64,000 bases of DNA from Capnocytophaga gingivalis ATCC 33624 (GCF_000174755.1 NZ_ACLQ01000010.1:171005-235004); one strand, 5' to 3'. Numbered from the stretch's first letter, positions 39,242 through 49,278 are shown. Numbers and translations: made by a program. Notes: generated by a model not told the origin, from the letters alone.

Positions 39242-40429
39242 ATGGCAAAAGAGAATTTTGACCGTTCCAAACCGCACCTTAATATTGGTACTATTGGACA
39301 CGTTGACCACGGAAAAACAACATTGACTGCTGCTATTACTAAAGTATTGGCTGATGCAGGTCTCTCCGAAGCGAGAAGTTTCGACTCTATCGATAACGCT
39401 CCTGAAGAAAAAGAGCGTGGTATTACTATCAACACTTCACACGTAGAATATCAAACTAAGAACCGTCACTACGCTCACGTAGACTGTCCAGGCCACGCCG
39501 ACTATGTAAAGAACATGGTTACTGGTGCTGCTCAGATGGACGGTGCTATCCTTGTGGTTGCTGCTACCGATGGGCCTATGCCTCAAACTCGTGAGCACAT
39601 CCTTTTGGGTCGTCAGGTAGGTATTCCTCGTATCGTTGTGTTCCTTAACAAAGTGGATATGGTGGATGACCCTGAACTATTGGAACTCGTAGAAATGGAA
39701 GTACGCGAATTGCTCTCTTTCTATGATTACGATGGTGACAATGGTCCTGTAATCCAAGGTTCTGCTCTTGGTGCTCTTAACGGAGAACAAAAATGGGTAG
39801 ATACTGTAATGCAGCTTATGGACGCTGTAGACAACTGGATCGAACTTCCACAACGTGATATTGACAAACCTTTCTTGATGCCTATCGAGGACGTATTCAC
39901 TATCACTGGTCGTGGTACTGTGGCTACAGGTCGTATCGAAACTGGTATCGCTAACACTGGTGACGCTGTTGAAATCATCGGTATGGGAGCTGATAAGCTT
40001 ACCTCTACTATCACTGGGGTTGAGATGTTCAAGAAAATCCTTGACCGTGGTGAAGCTGGTGACAACGTAGGTCTCCTACTCCGTGGTATCGACAAAAAAG
40101 ATATCCGTCGTGGTATGGTAATCTGCAAACCAGGTTCTGTAAAACCTCACGCTAAGTTCAAAGCTGAAGTATATATCTTGAAAAAAGAAGAAGGTGGACG
40201 TCACACTCCATTCCACAATAACTACCGCCCTCAGTTCTACGTTCGTACAACCGACGTTACTGGTACTATCAACCTTCCTGAAGGAGTAGATATGGTAATG
40301 CCTGGGGACAACCTTACTATCACTGTGGAATTGCTACAACCTATCGCTCTTAACGTAGGTCTTCGCTTCGCAATCCGTGAAGGTGGTCGTACCGTAGGTG
40401 CTGGTCAGGTAACTGAAATCCTTGACTAA
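39242..40429 (+). CDS. tuf: Elongation factor Tu
   Basis: 395 residues. GTPase motifs [17 protein letters not shown] and NKVDMVDD (an NKxD variant reading NKVD) are present, followed by beta-barrel domains 2 and 3 ([20 protein letters not shown]). It carries aminoacyl-tRNA to the ribosome. The codon use is strongly biased, as expected for a highly expressed gene. It sits between tRNA-Thr and tRNA-Trp. Confidence 0.98.
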   Translation: MAKENFDRSKPHLNIGTIGHVDHGKTTLTAAITKVLADAGLSEARSFDSIDNAPEEKERGITINTSHVEYQTKNRHYAHVDCPGHADYVKNMVTGAAQMDGAILVVAATDGPMPQTREHILLGRQVGIPRIVVFLNKVDMVDDPELLELVEMEVRELLSFYDYDGDNGPVIQGSALGALNGEQKWVDTVMQLMDAVDNWIELPQRDIDKPFLMPIEDVFTITGRGTVATGRIETGIANTGDAVEIIGMGADKLTSTITGVEMFKKILDRGEAGDNVGLLLRGIDKKDIRRGMVICKPGSVKPHAKFKAEVYILKKEEGGRHTPFHNNYRPQFYVRTTDVTGTINLPEGVDMVMPGDNLTITVELLQPIALNVGLRFAIREGGRTVGAGQVTEILD

Positions 40430-40453
40430 TAAGACTTGATTTCATGATATTTT

Positions 40454-40482
40454 AAAAGGGTTTTGGCAACAAAACTCTTTTT
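40454..40482 (+). terminator. Hairpin after tuf (terminator or attenuator)
   Basis: A 12-bp stem (AAAAGGGTTTTG with CAAAACTCTTTT, one G-U) with a GCAA tetraloop, followed by a short T run, right before tRNA-Trp. It may reduce read-through from tuf into the secE-nusG-rpl operon. Confidence 0.65.
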
Positions 40483-40484
40483 AT

Positions 40485-40558
40485 ACGGGTGTAGTTCAAG
40501 GGTAGAATAGTGGTCTCCAAAACCATTGATGGGGGTTCGAATCCCTCCACCCGTGCCA
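40485..40558 (+). tRNA. tRNA-Trp (CCA)
   Basis: Acceptor ACGGGTG/CACCCGT, discriminator G, anticodon CCA in CTCCAAA. The 3' CCA (40556-40558) is encoded. Confidence 0.95.
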
Positions 40559-40594
40559 TATATAGTTTTTTATAAACTGACAAAACGAATCGTA

Positions 40595-40777
40595 ATGATC
40601 AACTATATCAAAGAATCTTATACAGAACTAACACAGAATGTTACCTGGACTCCCTTCAATGAGGCACAACGCCTACTGTGGGTGGTAACTATATTCTCCG
40701 TTATTTTTTCTTTATTCATTGCTGGCGTGGACTTCCTCTTTGAAAGCTTCATCGCTCAGATTTTTAAAATTTTCTAA
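40595..40777 (+). CDS. secE: Preprotein translocase subunit SecE
   Basis: 60 residues: an amphipathic helix (YIKESYTELTQNVTWTPFNE) and one membrane helix (LLWVVTIFSVIFSLFIAGVD). Start at ATG 40595; the frame upstream runs into tRNA-Trp. Stop abuts the nusG start, the standard secE-nusG order. Confidence 0.93.
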   Translation: MINYIKESYTELTQNVTWTPFNEAQRLLWVVTIFSVIFSLFIAGVDFLFESFIAQIFKIF

Positions 40778-41326
40778 ATGGCAGTCCTTGAAAAAAATTG
40801 GTATGTAGTACGTGCTGTAAGTGGCCAAGAGAACAAAGTAAAGAACTACATAGAGTCTGAAATTAGCCGATTGGGCTATGGCGACTATGTAGAGCAGGTG
40901 CTTGTGCCTACTGAAAAGGTACCACAACTTCGCAATGGAAAGAAAGTCAATGTAGAAAAAGTGTTCTTCCCTGGATATGTGATGATCAAAGCAGACCTCT
41001 CTGGCGAAATCTCTCACTTGATTAAGGGAATCTCCGGAGTGATTGGTTTCTTAGGAGAAACAAAAGGAGGAGCTCCTACTCCTATCCGCAAGTCCGAAGT
41101 CAATCGAATGCTCGGTATTGTAGATGAGCTACAAGAAAAAGTAGATACAGTTCTTATCCCTTATGAAGTAGGGGAGTCTGTCAAGGTTATCGATGGCCCT
41201 TTCAATGGCTTTACCGGCAATGTGGATAAGGTAAATGAGGAAAAACGCAAGCTCGAGGTGATTGTTAAAATCTTCGGTCGTAAAACCCCACTGGAGCTCA
41301 GCTATACACAAGTAGAAAAAATATAA
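40778..41326 (+). CDS. nusG: Transcription termination/antitermination factor NusG
   Basis: 182 residues: N-terminal NGN domain (WYVVRAVSGQENKVKNYIES, FPGYVMIKADL) and C-terminal KOW domain (VKVIDGPFNGFTGNVDKVNE). Binds RNA polymerase and couples it to Rho or ribosomes. Directly follows secE. Confidence 0.97.
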   Translation: MAVLEKNWYVVRAVSGQENKVKNYIESEISRLGYGDYVEQVLVPTEKVPQLRNGKKVNVEKVFFPGYVMIKADLSGEISHLIKGISGVIGFLGETKGGAPTPIRKSEVNRMLGIVDELQEKVDTVLIPYEVGESVKVIDGPFNGFTGNVDKVNEEKRKLEVIVKIFGRKTPLELSYTQVEKI

Positions 41327-41384
41327 CAAACTTCGCTCTAAAGCGGAATATACATTTTAAAGAATTATAAATTAAAGTTGAACA

Positions 41385-41822
41385 ATGGCAAAAGAATTAC
41401 ACAAAGTAGTTAAACTACAAGTTAAGGGAGGTGCTGCGAATCCTTCGCCACCGGTTGGACCTGCCTTGGGGGCTGCTGGAGTTAACATCATGGAGTTCTG
41501 TAAGCAATTCAATGCGCGCACTCAGGACAAGCCTGGTAAAGTATTACCTGTTGTTATCTCTGTTTACAAAGATAAATCTTTTGATTTTGTAATCAAGACC
41601 CCACCTGCGGCAGTTCAACTCTTGGAAGCAGCCAAAATTAAGGGAGGTTCTGGAGAGCCTAACCGTAAAAAGGTAGCCAATATCACTTGGGATCAAGTAC
41701 GCGCTATCGCTGAAGATAAATTGCCTGACCTCAGTGCTTTCACTATTGAGAAGGCTATGAGCATAGTGGCAGGTACCGCTCGTTCTATGGGTATCACAAT
41801 CACTGGAGATAAACCTTTTTAA
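41385..41822 (+). CDS. rplK: 50S ribosomal protein L11
   Basis: 145 residues; [20 protein letters not shown] and the C-terminal RNA-binding domain ([20 protein letters not shown]) are typical. Part of the GTPase-associated centre. Confidence 0.98.
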   Translation: MAKELHKVVKLQVKGGAANPSPPVGPALGAAGVNIMEFCKQFNARTQDKPGKVLPVVISVYKDKSFDFVIKTPPAAVQLLEAAKIKGGSGEPNRKKVANITWDQVRAIAEDKLPDLSAFTIEKAMSIVAGTARSMGITITGDKPF

Positions 41823-41832
41823 TTGATTGATT

Positions 41833-42522
41833 ATGGCAAAACTGACAAAGAAATACAAAGAGGCTTTATCTAAAATAGAAGCTGACAAATTATATAGCCT
41901 TGCAGAAGGAAGCAAAAAAGTAAAAGAAGTTTCTTTTACTAAGTTTGATGCTTCTGTGGATATCGCAGTAAGATTGGGGGTTGACCCTCGTAAAGCAAAC
42001 CAGATGGTACGTGGTGTAGTGACTCTTCCTCACGGAACTGGTAAGGATGTACGCGTATTAGCGCTCGTTACTCCTGACAAGGAAGCTGAAGCTAAAGCTG
42101 CCGGTGCTGACTATGTAGGGCTTGACGAATACTTGCAGAAAATCAAAGACGGCTGGACTGATGTAGATGTTATCGTTACTATGCCTGCTGTAATGGGTAA
42201 ATTGGGACCTTTGGGGCGTGTGCTCGGTCCTCGTGGGCTTATGCCTAACCCTAAAACAGGTACTGTAACTATGGAAATCGGTAAGGCTGTTCAAGAAGTA
42301 AAAGCAGGGAAAATAGACTTCCGTGTGGATAAAACAGGGATTGTTCATGCTTCCATCGGAAAAGTATCCTTCACTGCTGAAAAACTTACTGAGAATGCCA
42401 CTGAGCTCCTTCAGACCCTCATTAAGCTAAAACCTACTGCCGCTAAGGGTACTTATATCAAGTCTATCTACTTGTCAAGTACTATGAGCCCCAGTGTAGC
42501 TATAGATACAAAAGCAGTCTAA
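41833..42522 (+). CDS. rplA: 50S ribosomal protein L1
   Basis: 229 residues from ATG 41833 ([15 protein letters not shown]); signature [20 protein letters not shown]. Forms the L1 stalk and usually represses its own operon by binding the mRNA leader. Confidence 0.98.
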   Translation: MAKLTKKYKEALSKIEADKLYSLAEGSKKVKEVSFTKFDASVDIAVRLGVDPRKANQMVRGVVTLPHGTGKDVRVLALVTPDKEAEAKAAGADYVGLDEYLQKIKDGWTDVDVIVTMPAVMGKLGPLGRVLGPRGLMPNPKTGTVTMEIGKAVQEVKAGKIDFRVDKTGIVHASIGKVSFTAEKLTENATELLQTLIKLKPTAAKGTYIKSIYLSSTMSPSVAIDTKAV

Positions 42523-42544
42523 CAAGTAGTTAAAAGAGAAAATT

Positions 42545-43060
42545 ATGACAAAAGAAGAAAAATCAGTAGTAATAGAGGATTTAACCGCTCAGTTAGCAGC
42601 CAATCATGTGATCTATCTGGCAGACCTCACCGGACTCAATGCAAAGGAGACTTCCGACCTTCGTCGCGCTTGTTTCAAAGCTAATATCAAACTCGCTGTA
42701 GTAAAAAACACTTTCTTAGCAAAGGCTATGGAAGCCTCTGACAAAAATTTCGGAGATCTTCCTTCTGTACTCAAAGGAAATACTTCCGTGATGTATGCCG
42801 AAGTGGGAAATGCTCCAGCTAAGTTGATTAAAAACTTTAGAAAAAAATCTGAAAAACTCCTTCTCAAAGGAGCTTATATAGAAGAAGCTGTATTCATCGG
42901 CGATGACCAGTTGGACGCTCTCTCTTCTATCAAATCCAAAGAGGAACTTATCGGAGATATCATTGCCCTCTTGCAATCGCCTGCTAAAAACGTTGTTTCT
43001 GCTCTTAAGTCTGGAGGAGGAAAAATCGCAGGTATTGTTAAAACACTCTCTGAACGTTAA
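42545..43060 (+). CDS. rplJ: 50S ribosomal protein L10
   Basis: 171 residues; N-terminal YLADLTGLNAKETSDLRRAC and VKNTFLAKAM segments and a C-terminal helix that binds L7/L12 dimers. Between rplA and rplL as usual. Confidence 0.97.
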   Translation: MTKEEKSVVIEDLTAQLAANHVIYLADLTGLNAKETSDLRRACFKANIKLAVVKNTFLAKAMEASDKNFGDLPSVLKGNTSVMYAEVGNAPAKLIKNFRKKSEKLLLKGAYIEEAVFIGDDQLDALSSIKSKEELIGDIIALLQSPAKNVVSALKSGGGKIAGIVKTLSER

Positions 43061-43107
43061 TAGCACACACATTAATTTTATTTATAAACCATTAAAAAAC
43101 GATAGAA

Positions 43108-43482
43108 ATGGCAGATTTGAAAAATTTCGCAGAACAATTAGTTAACTTAACTGTAAAAGAAGTAAATGAACTCGCTCAAATCCTTAAGGATGAGTATGGT
43201 ATCGAGCCTGCTGCTGCAGCTGTTGCTGTAACTGCTGGTCCTGCTGCTGCTGGAGAAGCTGCTGCTGAAAAAACTGAATTCGATGTAATTCTTAAGAGTG
43301 CAGGTGACAACAAATTGGCAGTAGTGAAATTAGTAAAAGACCTTACTGGTCTTGGACTAAAAGAAGCTAAAGAAGTAGTAGATGGAGCTCCATCTAAAGT
43401 GAAAGAAGGGGTTTCTAAAGCTGACGCTGAAAACCTTAAAAAATCATTAGAAGAAGCTGGAGCAGAAGTAGAATTAAAATAA
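43108..43482 (+). CDS. rplL: 50S ribosomal protein L7/L12
   Basis: 124 residues; helical N-terminus, Ala-rich hinge and C-terminal domain [20 protein letters not shown] ... [14 protein letters not shown]. Last gene of this operon; a strong terminator follows and no rpoB is found downstream. Confidence 0.98.
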   Translation: MADLKNFAEQLVNLTVKEVNELAQILKDEYGIEPAAAAVAVTAGPAAAGEAAAEKTEFDVILKSAGDNKLAVVKLVKDLTGLGLKEAKEVVDGAPSKVKEGVSKADAENLKKSLEEAGAEVELK

Positions 43483-43511
43483 TTCTTTTCTTAGTTTTTA
43501 CAATACGAAAG

Positions 43512-43540
43512 TCTCTTCCCCACAGGGGAAGAGATTTTTT
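43512..43540 (+). terminator. Terminator of the rpl operon
   Basis: A perfect 10-bp stem (TCTCTTCCCC with GGGGAAGAGA), 3-nt loop and T6. It ends the secE-nusG-rplKAJL unit. Confidence 0.92.
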
Positions 43541-43552
43541 ATTGAAGCTCTT

Positions 43553-43978
43553 TTACCGAGTGGACTTACTGCCCCACATCTGCCGAAGACGCTTCTCGTA
43601 TTGCTTAGGATCGAGTACTACCTCGGGTTTTCCTTTGCCATTGTACAGTACCAAAGCTGCTATATAGGGCAGCTTCTCTGTATCAATAATCCACGATTTC
43701 TCCCCGTCTATCCGTATGATACCTCCTCGTAGGGTAATCCCACAGAAACAGCTCTCTGAAGCAGCAGGAAGTAGGGAGGAGATGCGTGCCTTAATTTTCT
43801 TATACTCTGGGTGTTCCTGTGCATACTTATAGTAGGTGGCATCTTCGGCAAAGATGACCACTCGCTTAGGATTTTTTAGATGGATTCCTGTATGAAGATT
43901 CGTATCACGCGGAATCTCAGTCACATAGGAGGGCTTACAGCCTACTATTAGCAGGGCTAAAAATAGCAGCTTTCTCAT
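43553..43978 (-). CDS. Hypothetical lipoprotein (141 aa)
   Basis: Lipoprotein signal with LIVGC (Cys14). The mature part is small and mixed alpha/beta (RVVIFAEDATYYKYAQEHPE ... GGIIRIDGEKSWIIDTEKLP). Oriented against the rpl operon and divergent from panD. No family recognised. Confidence 0.65.
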   Translation of the reverse strand: MRKLLFLALLIVGCKPSYVTEIPRDTNLHTGIHLKNPKRVVIFAEDATYYKYAQEHPEYKKIKARISSLLPAASESCFCGITLRGGIIRIDGEKSWIIDTEKLPYIAALVLYNGKGKPEVVLDPKQYEKRLRQMWGSKSTR

Positions 43979-44058
43979 AAGATAGTATATTGGTTAGGTT
44001 CAAGAGGACAAATATACAAAAAAGCAAAGAAAAACGGAAGAATTATCCAAATATTTTT

Positions 44059-44066
44059 TACCTTTG
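44059..44066 (+). promoter_or_regulatory. panD promoter
   Basis: TACCTTTG ends 4 bp before the panD ATG (44071), so the mRNA would be essentially leaderless. Confidence 0.5.
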
Positions 44067-44070
44067 TCAC

Positions 44071-44439
44071 ATGAAAATAGAAGTATTAAAATCAAAAATC
44101 CACCGTGTAAAAGTAACCGGTGCAGACTTGGATTATATAGGGAGCATCACTATCGATGAAGCTCTTTTGGAAGCGGCCAACCTCATCGTAGGAGAGAAGG
44201 TCTCTATCGTGAATGTCAATAATGGCGAGCGTTTCGAGACATATATCATTCGGGGTGAGCGAAACTCTGGTACCATTACCCTCAATGGTCCTGCCGCTCG
44301 CAAGGTACAGAAGGGGGATATTGTAATCATTATCTCCTATGCCCTTATGGATTTCGAAGAGGCCAAAACCTTCCAACCTACGGTCATCTTTCCTGATGAG
44401 CAAACAAATCGATTAATGATTAATACCAACAGTAATTAA
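44071..44439 (+). CDS. panD: Aspartate 1-decarboxylase
   Basis: 122 residues from ATG 44071 ([20 protein letters not shown]). The self-cleavage site Gly24-Ser25 (YIGSITID) that creates the pyruvoyl cofactor is intact, as are [10 protein letters not shown] and NGPAARKV. It makes beta-alanine for pantothenate and CoA. The open frame upstream of ATG 44071 crosses the promoter and is not used. Confidence 0.95.
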   Translation: MKIEVLKSKIHRVKVTGADLDYIGSITIDEALLEAANLIVGEKVSIVNVNNGERFETYIIRGERNSGTITLNGPAARKVQKGDIVIIISYALMDFEEAKTFQPTVIFPDEQTNRLMINTNSN

Positions 44440-44501
44440 TATCAGTATCATTAATTTGTAAAAAAATTTTGGATAAAAGTTTTTTTGTTCAGATTTTTTC
44501 T

Positions 44502-44509
44502 TATCTTTG
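44502..44509 (+). promoter_or_regulatory. Promoter of the TerB-like gene
   Basis: Perfect TATCTTTG 23 bp before the ATG at 44533. Confidence 0.65.
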
Positions 44510-44532
44510 CCCTATATTTAAAATTAAAACTT

Positions 44533-44976
44533 ATGAGTTTATTCGGAAAGATCTTCCAAGGAGTAACCGAGGAAGTGAAACTAAACGAACAAGAATCCTT
44601 CGCAGGGATTGCTCTTGCTATGGCAGGAGCCGATGGTAACGTAGGCCATGGAGAGTGGGACGAAATCGTGAATTACATGAACCGTCTTCGTATCTATGAC
44701 AGCTACACTGGCTCTGCTTTTGATAAGCTTTTTGATAAGCTTTTCCGTATTCTTAAGAAAGAAGGCCCAGGAAGCTTAGTAGAAAAATCAGTGCAAGGTC
44801 TTCCTTCTGAACTTCGTCTTACTGCTTTTGCTTGCGCAGTAGATATCGCTACTTCTGATGGTATCTTAGAAGAAGAAGAAAAGGATATGATCAACCAATT
44901 AGCTGAATTGCTAACTGTACCAGAAAAAACCGCCATTTCTATTATTGAAGTAATGCTCATAAAGAATAAGGTTTAA
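44533..44976 (+). CDS. TerB-like (tellurite resistance family) protein (147 aa)
   Basis: Helical protein with two TerB-type metal-binding repeats: IALAMAGADGNVGHGEWDEI and CAVDIATSDGILEEEEKDMI. The spacing of acidic residues matches the family. Monocistronic, with its own promoter and terminator. The specific role is unknown. Confidence 0.8.
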   Translation: MSLFGKIFQGVTEEVKLNEQESFAGIALAMAGADGNVGHGEWDEIVNYMNRLRIYDSYTGSAFDKLFDKLFRILKKEGPGSLVEKSVQGLPSELRLTAFACAVDIATSDGILEEEEKDMINQLAELLTVPEKTAISIIEVMLIKNKV

Positions 44977-44980
44977 AACA

Positions 44981-45004
44981 AAGCGGCCTTTTGGCCGCTT
45001 TTTT
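44981..45004. terminator. Bidirectional terminator
   Basis: AAGCGGCC and GGCCGCTT (8 bp) around TTTT, flanked by A and T runs, between the convergent TerB-like and SNF2 helicase genes. Confidence 0.85.
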
Positions 45005-47843
45005 ATTCAAGTAATTCTAATAGTTCTTCTTTCATCAGGGTATCTTCTTCTATGATGTGCTCGGAGAGTTCCCTTTTGTGCTGCTGTAGCCGAATAATCT
45101 TCTCTTCTAAAGTATGTTGGCTTACAAACCGAATCACATTGACCTTCTGTTCCTGTCCCAACCGATGGGCTCGGGCTATGGCCTGCCGCTCGGCAAAGGG
45201 ATTCCACCAAGGGTCTAATAAAAGCACATACGAGGCCGCCGTTAGGTTCAGCCCTACTTCTCCTGCCTTGAGCGAGATAAAGAAGAAGGGTACTTCTTTA
45301 TCTTTCTGAAACCGCTCCACTTGTACTTTTCTATCGGGTAGCGCTGTGGCTCCTGTGAGCAATGCATACTTGATTTTCTGCTCGTCACACCATCTTTGGT
45401 ATATTTCTAAGTGAGAGGTAAAACTGCTAAAAATAAGCGCTTTCTGTGCAGATAATAACAGCTGTTCCAAGCAGCTGACTACCTCTTCATATTTCCCAGA
45501 GGGGATGTCGCTCTTGGGATCCGCCAGTAGGGGGTGGTTGCTAATCTGTCTTAGGCGCATGAGCATGTTCAGCGAATGAATATTCTTGCCCTGTGGGGCT
45601 ACCTGTAGGAGGGCGTTGCGTACCTTGGACTTCTCCTGTTCGTACCATTTCCCTTGTAGCTCACTCATAGGACAATAGATGATTTGTTCTTCCATATCGG
45701 GTAAGTCTTGTAGTACCTGCTCTTTGGTACGTCTCAGCAGGAAGGGATTGATAATTGTCTTGAGTTCTTCTAAGGCAATAGGGTTGTGCTTCTTCTGTAT
45801 CTCGGGGAGGAAATACTTGCTGAACTGGGCGAAAGTTCCCAATATATTGGGGTTGATAAACTGCATCTGTGCCCATAGGTCACTTAGAGAATTCTCTATA
45901 GGGGTACCACTGAGGGAAAAGCGGTGGGTTCCCTGTAGCCTATCTATTGCCTTGAATATCTGTGAATTCTTGTTCTTGATACGCTGGCTTTCGTCCAAGA
46001 TGATGAAGGAGAAGGGATGTTTCTCCAAGAGCGCAATATCTCGGGTAAGGATAGGGTAGGAGGTTAGCACGATATCATAGTTGAGCAAGCGGCGTACCTT
46101 TGTTTTCCGGTCATTGCCTATGTACTGGGTACACCTCAGATCAGGAGTGAAGCGCTTGATCTCCTCATACCAATTGAAAATCAAGGACGAAGGTAGTACG
46201 ATAAGTGCCTTGAGGGGCTCGCGCTGCATCTGTCCTAACTGGAAAATATCTGTAGGGAAATCCGTCTGCTTCAGGGGGTAAGTATCATGTACTGCAATGA
46301 GCATGGCCAGGATTTGGAGCGTTTTCCCCAGCCCCATATCGTCGGCAAGGCAAGCTCCCATCTGGTTGTGGTAGTGCTCCAAGAGCCATTCTACGCCTTC
46401 CCTTTGGTAGGGGCGTAGGGAGGCTTTCAGGCGTGGTGATGGCTGATAGTGAATGCCGCTGACCCATTCCTTGGGCTTAGCTTCAGCAAGGGTGTCCAAG
46501 AGGGCATAGTGGCTTCTGGCAAGGCGTATTTTCCCCTGATGTTCTTGGCCAAACTTTGCCAGCCGTTCATACCGAGCAAACCATTCCTTAGGAATCACCA
46601 GCCAAGAGCCATCGGGTAGGGGATAGAGGGGGTTGTTCTCCCTCAGGTTTTTTATAAGGGAGGCAAAAGGCAAGCGGAAATCCCCTTGGGTAATCCAGAT
46701 ATCTACATCGAACCAGTCCTGTTGTCCTGTAGTCTCATTAAGCTGAATATCAAAATGTTGCAGACAGGTTTGCTTCCCCTCAATTTCTATAGGAGCAAGG
46801 GGTAGCCCTTGGGCTTCCAAGACCTCTCCGTAAGGCAATAGGTGCAGGTAAGTAGCAAAGGGATAAGGATCATCCACCCAAAGGAACCCTTCTACTTCTT
46901 GTAGTCCTAAGTCTTTTAGTATTTGTACTTTACGCGCTTCTTCTAAGGGGTTTCTCCTAAAGTGTTGTATATGAATATCTCCCTCAGGAGTAATATTCAA
47001 GAGGGACTGTTGCGCCCTGCGTTGGTTACTATAGAAGGTATATCCGCCATAATCAAAGGCGACATAGAGCTTGTATTGCCCAGAAAGGAAGTCGTGGACA
47101 AAGTGAAGGGAGGTGCCCTGCAGACTGTCCTTGGTCAGTATATCAAAGCCAACGGAGCATACCTCTACCCTTTGGAGGACTTCCTTGAGAAATTTGTCAA
47201 AATACTCTTGAACCATCCTCTGGGGAATCTCCACAGAAGTCTTTCCCAGAAAAGGCTTGACCAGCTGTGCAGGAATATCCTCAAGGAGGCTGAGCTTCTG
47301 GTCGATAACTATCCATGATTTCTTCTGGCTGAGTAGGGTGATTTGGTGCTCAGCAGGGACGAGCCTTTCTTCTGCAAGGAGGAACAAATGGTAGGCAATC
47401 CCTTCTGGGGTTTTCTCAAATTCCAATATGGGATGTAGCTCCTTAGGGGAAACCTCAATAAGTTGCCGCTCTATAGGTTGTTCCTTTTGGCAATGGGTGG
47501 TAAGCCATAGTGCTTCCTTGGCTATCAGGGAGAGAAGTGTATTGGTTTTTTCCTCTATCTGTTCTTGGATATATTTCTTTTGGGATTTGTTCTTGAAGAG
47601 CTCCTCGATGGAGAGATTCTTAGGGTTGTATTTCTGCGCAAGTACATGAGGTTGGAGGCTGTAAGTAATGGCTAAAGCCTCCTTTTCGGAGGCTCTTAGT
47701 GGGATGGAGATATTCTTCATTACCTCAGGCGAGGCCTTTTTGAGCAGAAACCAGCTATGGCTACGCTGCTGAGCTAAGAGGGTTTGAGGTAAGTATAATT
47801 GAAAATCAGGGTGAAAAGAAAAATCAAAAAAAAGGCGGTACAT
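45003..47843 (-). CDS. SNF2-family DEAD/DEAH helicase (946 aa)
   Basis: An N-terminal ~400-residue region is followed by the SNF2 ATPase: DDMGLGKTLQ (motif I), LPSSLIFNW, LDESQR (motif II, DESQ instead of DEAH), SGTPIENSLSDLW (motif III). The C-terminal helicase part contains FSSFTSHLEIYQRW, SLKAGEVGLNLTAA and RAHRLGQEQKV. A DNA translocase of the RapA/HepA-like bacterial SNF2 group. Two bp downstream of the aromatic-pathway gene and probably cotranscribed. Confidence 0.93.
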   Translation of the reverse strand: MYRLFFDFSFHPDFQLYLPQTLLAQQRSHSWFLLKKASPEVMKNISIPLRASEKEALAITYSLQPHVLAQKYNPKNLSIEELFKNKSQKKYIQEQIEEKTNTLLSLIAKEALWLTTHCQKEQPIERQLIEVSPKELHPILEFEKTPEGIAYHLFLLAEERLVPAEHQITLLSQKKSWIVIDQKLSLLEDIPAQLVKPFLGKTSVEIPQRMVQEYFDKFLKEVLQRVEVCSVGFDILTKDSLQGTSLHFVHDFLSGQYKLYVAFDYGGYTFYSNQRRAQQSLLNITPEGDIHIQHFRRNPLEEARKVQILKDLGLQEVEGFLWVDDPYPFATYLHLLPYGEVLEAQGLPLAPIEIEGKQTCLQHFDIQLNETTGQQDWFDVDIWITQGDFRLPFASLIKNLRENNPLYPLPDGSWLVIPKEWFARYERLAKFGQEHQGKIRLARSHYALLDTLAEAKPKEWVSGIHYQPSPRLKASLRPYQREGVEWLLEHYHNQMGACLADDMGLGKTLQILAMLIAVHDTYPLKQTDFPTDIFQLGQMQREPLKALIVLPSSLIFNWYEEIKRFTPDLRCTQYIGNDRKTKVRRLLNYDIVLTSYPILTRDIALLEKHPFSFIILDESQRIKNKNSQIFKAIDRLQGTHRFSLSGTPIENSLSDLWAQMQFINPNILGTFAQFSKYFLPEIQKKHNPIALEELKTIINPFLLRRTKEQVLQDLPDMEEQIIYCPMSELQGKWYEQEKSKVRNALLQVAPQGKNIHSLNMLMRLRQISNHPLLADPKSDIPSGKYEEVVSCLEQLLLSAQKALIFSSFTSHLEIYQRWCDEQKIKYALLTGATALPDRKVQVERFQKDKEVPFFFISLKAGEVGLNLTAASYVLLLDPWWNPFAERQAIARAHRLGQEQKVNVIRFVSQHTLEEKIIRLQQHKRELSEHIIEEDTLMKEELLELLE

Positions 47844-47845
47844 GC

Positions 47846-48931
47846 TTATTTTGCTTTTACTATTTTCTCTTGTCGGTTGATGGATTCTTGGTGGATAACT
47901 TTGAACAGTTGTATGATAAACTCCTCATTGAGACCGTGCTGTTCTCCTTCCAAGATCACCTTGCCGAGTATTTCATGCCAGCGCTGGTTCTGTAGGATAG
48001 CTACATTGTTGATTTTCTTGAGCTGCCCGATCTCATCGGATATGTCCATACGCTTTTTAAGCAGGTCTAAGAGCTGGTCGTCTAAGATATCGATACGGGA
48101 GCGTAACCCAGTGAGTTGGCTTACATAGTCCTCTTCGGAAGTAGAGGTTTTTCGTATGCGTAAGTCATTCATTATCTGTACTAATCGCTGGGGAGTAACC
48201 TGTTGTGCTGCATCGCTCCAAGCCTCATCGGGGGTGCAGTGGGTTTCTATCATCAGACCGTTGAAGTTCAGGTCAAGGGCTGTCTGAGAGACATCGAAGA
48301 TCAACTCTCGCTTGCCCGTGATATGGGAAGGGTCGCAGATCAGCGGGAGGTCAGGAAACTTATTTTGCAGCTCTATGACCAATTGCCATTCGGGGATATT
48401 GCGGTATTTGGTTTTCTCATAGGTAGAGAAACCGCGGTGGATAACCCCTAAGTTTTGGATATCAGCTCTCAGAAGTCGCTCAATAGCGCCTATCCAGAGG
48501 GCTAAGTCGGGGTTTACAGGGTTTTTGACAAGGACAACCTTGTCAGTACCCTTGAGTTCGTCAGCGATTTCCTGTACGATGAAGGGGCTCACTGTGGAGC
48601 GAGCACCGATCCAGAGCAGGTCTATATCGTGTTCCAAGGCCAATCGTACATGGTCTTTGTTGGCTACCTCGGTAGCGGTCTTCATACCTGTTTCCCTCTT
48701 GACACGCTCGAGCCACTTGAGTCCTAAAGCGCCTACTCCCTCGAACATACCAGAGCGGGTACGAGGTTTCCAGATACCAGCACGGTAGTAAGTAACGTCG
48801 GTATCTTTCAGCGCATGGGCGATTTTAAGGACTTGTTCTTCTGTCTCGGCACTACAAGGACCTGCTATCACTACAGGGTGAGGGAGGTGTAGGTTATCTA
48901 ACCATTTTCGGTTTGCTTTGGTAATTTCCAT
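47846..48931 (-). CDS. Bifunctional DAHP synthase / chorismate mutase
   Basis: 361 residues. The N-terminal DAHP synthase (KDO8PS-like type I) has VIAGPCSAETEEQVL, YYRAGIWKPRTRSG and LICDPSHITGKRE. The C-terminal ~95 residues form an AroQ chorismate mutase (LRSRIDILDDQLLDLLKKRM). It catalyses the first step of the shikimate pathway and the branch to Phe/Tyr; the mutase domain usually also serves feedback control. Confidence 0.95.
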   Translation of the reverse strand: MEITKANRKWLDNLHLPHPVVIAGPCSAETEEQVLKIAHALKDTDVTYYRAGIWKPRTRSGMFEGVGALGLKWLERVKRETGMKTATEVANKDHVRLALEHDIDLLWIGARSTVSPFIVQEIADELKGTDKVVLVKNPVNPDLALWIGAIERLLRADIQNLGVIHRGFSTYEKTKYRNIPEWQLVIELQNKFPDLPLICDPSHITGKRELIFDVSQTALDLNFNGLMIETHCTPDEAWSDAAQQVTPQRLVQIMNDLRIRKTSTSEEDYVSQLTGLRSRIDILDDQLLDLLKKRMDISDEIGQLKKINNVAILQNQRWHEILGKVILEGEQHGLNEEFIIQLFKVIHQESINRQEKIVKAK

Positions 48932-48961
48932 TATTTTTTAGGGTTTAGGTTTTAGGAATAT

Positions 48962-49119
48962 TAAAAAATTGCTTATTTCCCCTCAAAAATTGCTTATCGA
49001 TATTTTTAAGCTGATAATCAATAAGTTATAATTAAAATTTAGCCTTGCTTACGAGGGGGTAAAAATTGCTTAATCCATTCACAAAGCAGCAATGTGTATT
49101 TTTAAAAGACGCAAAGATA
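48962..49119 (-). promoter_or_regulatory. Promoter and repeat-containing leader of the aromatic-pathway gene
   Basis: TATCTTTG on the minus strand at 49119-49112 gives a ~175-nt leader. AAGCAATTTTT occurs three times in it (complements near 48966, 48987 and 49062). No leader peptide rich in aromatic codons was seen. The rest of this intergenic region (49120-49278) is CACTTCTCA-type low complexity. Confidence 0.45.
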
Positions 49120-49278
49120 CAAAAACAATGATTAATTGTCAATGGGTAATTGTTAATTGTTAAAGGTCAATTGTTAATATTCCCTGCTCACTTCTCACTT
49201 CTCACTTCTCACTGTTCACTGATCACTGTTCATATTGGCACAATATTTGCAAATAAAAAGGGTGCTAAAATTAATATC

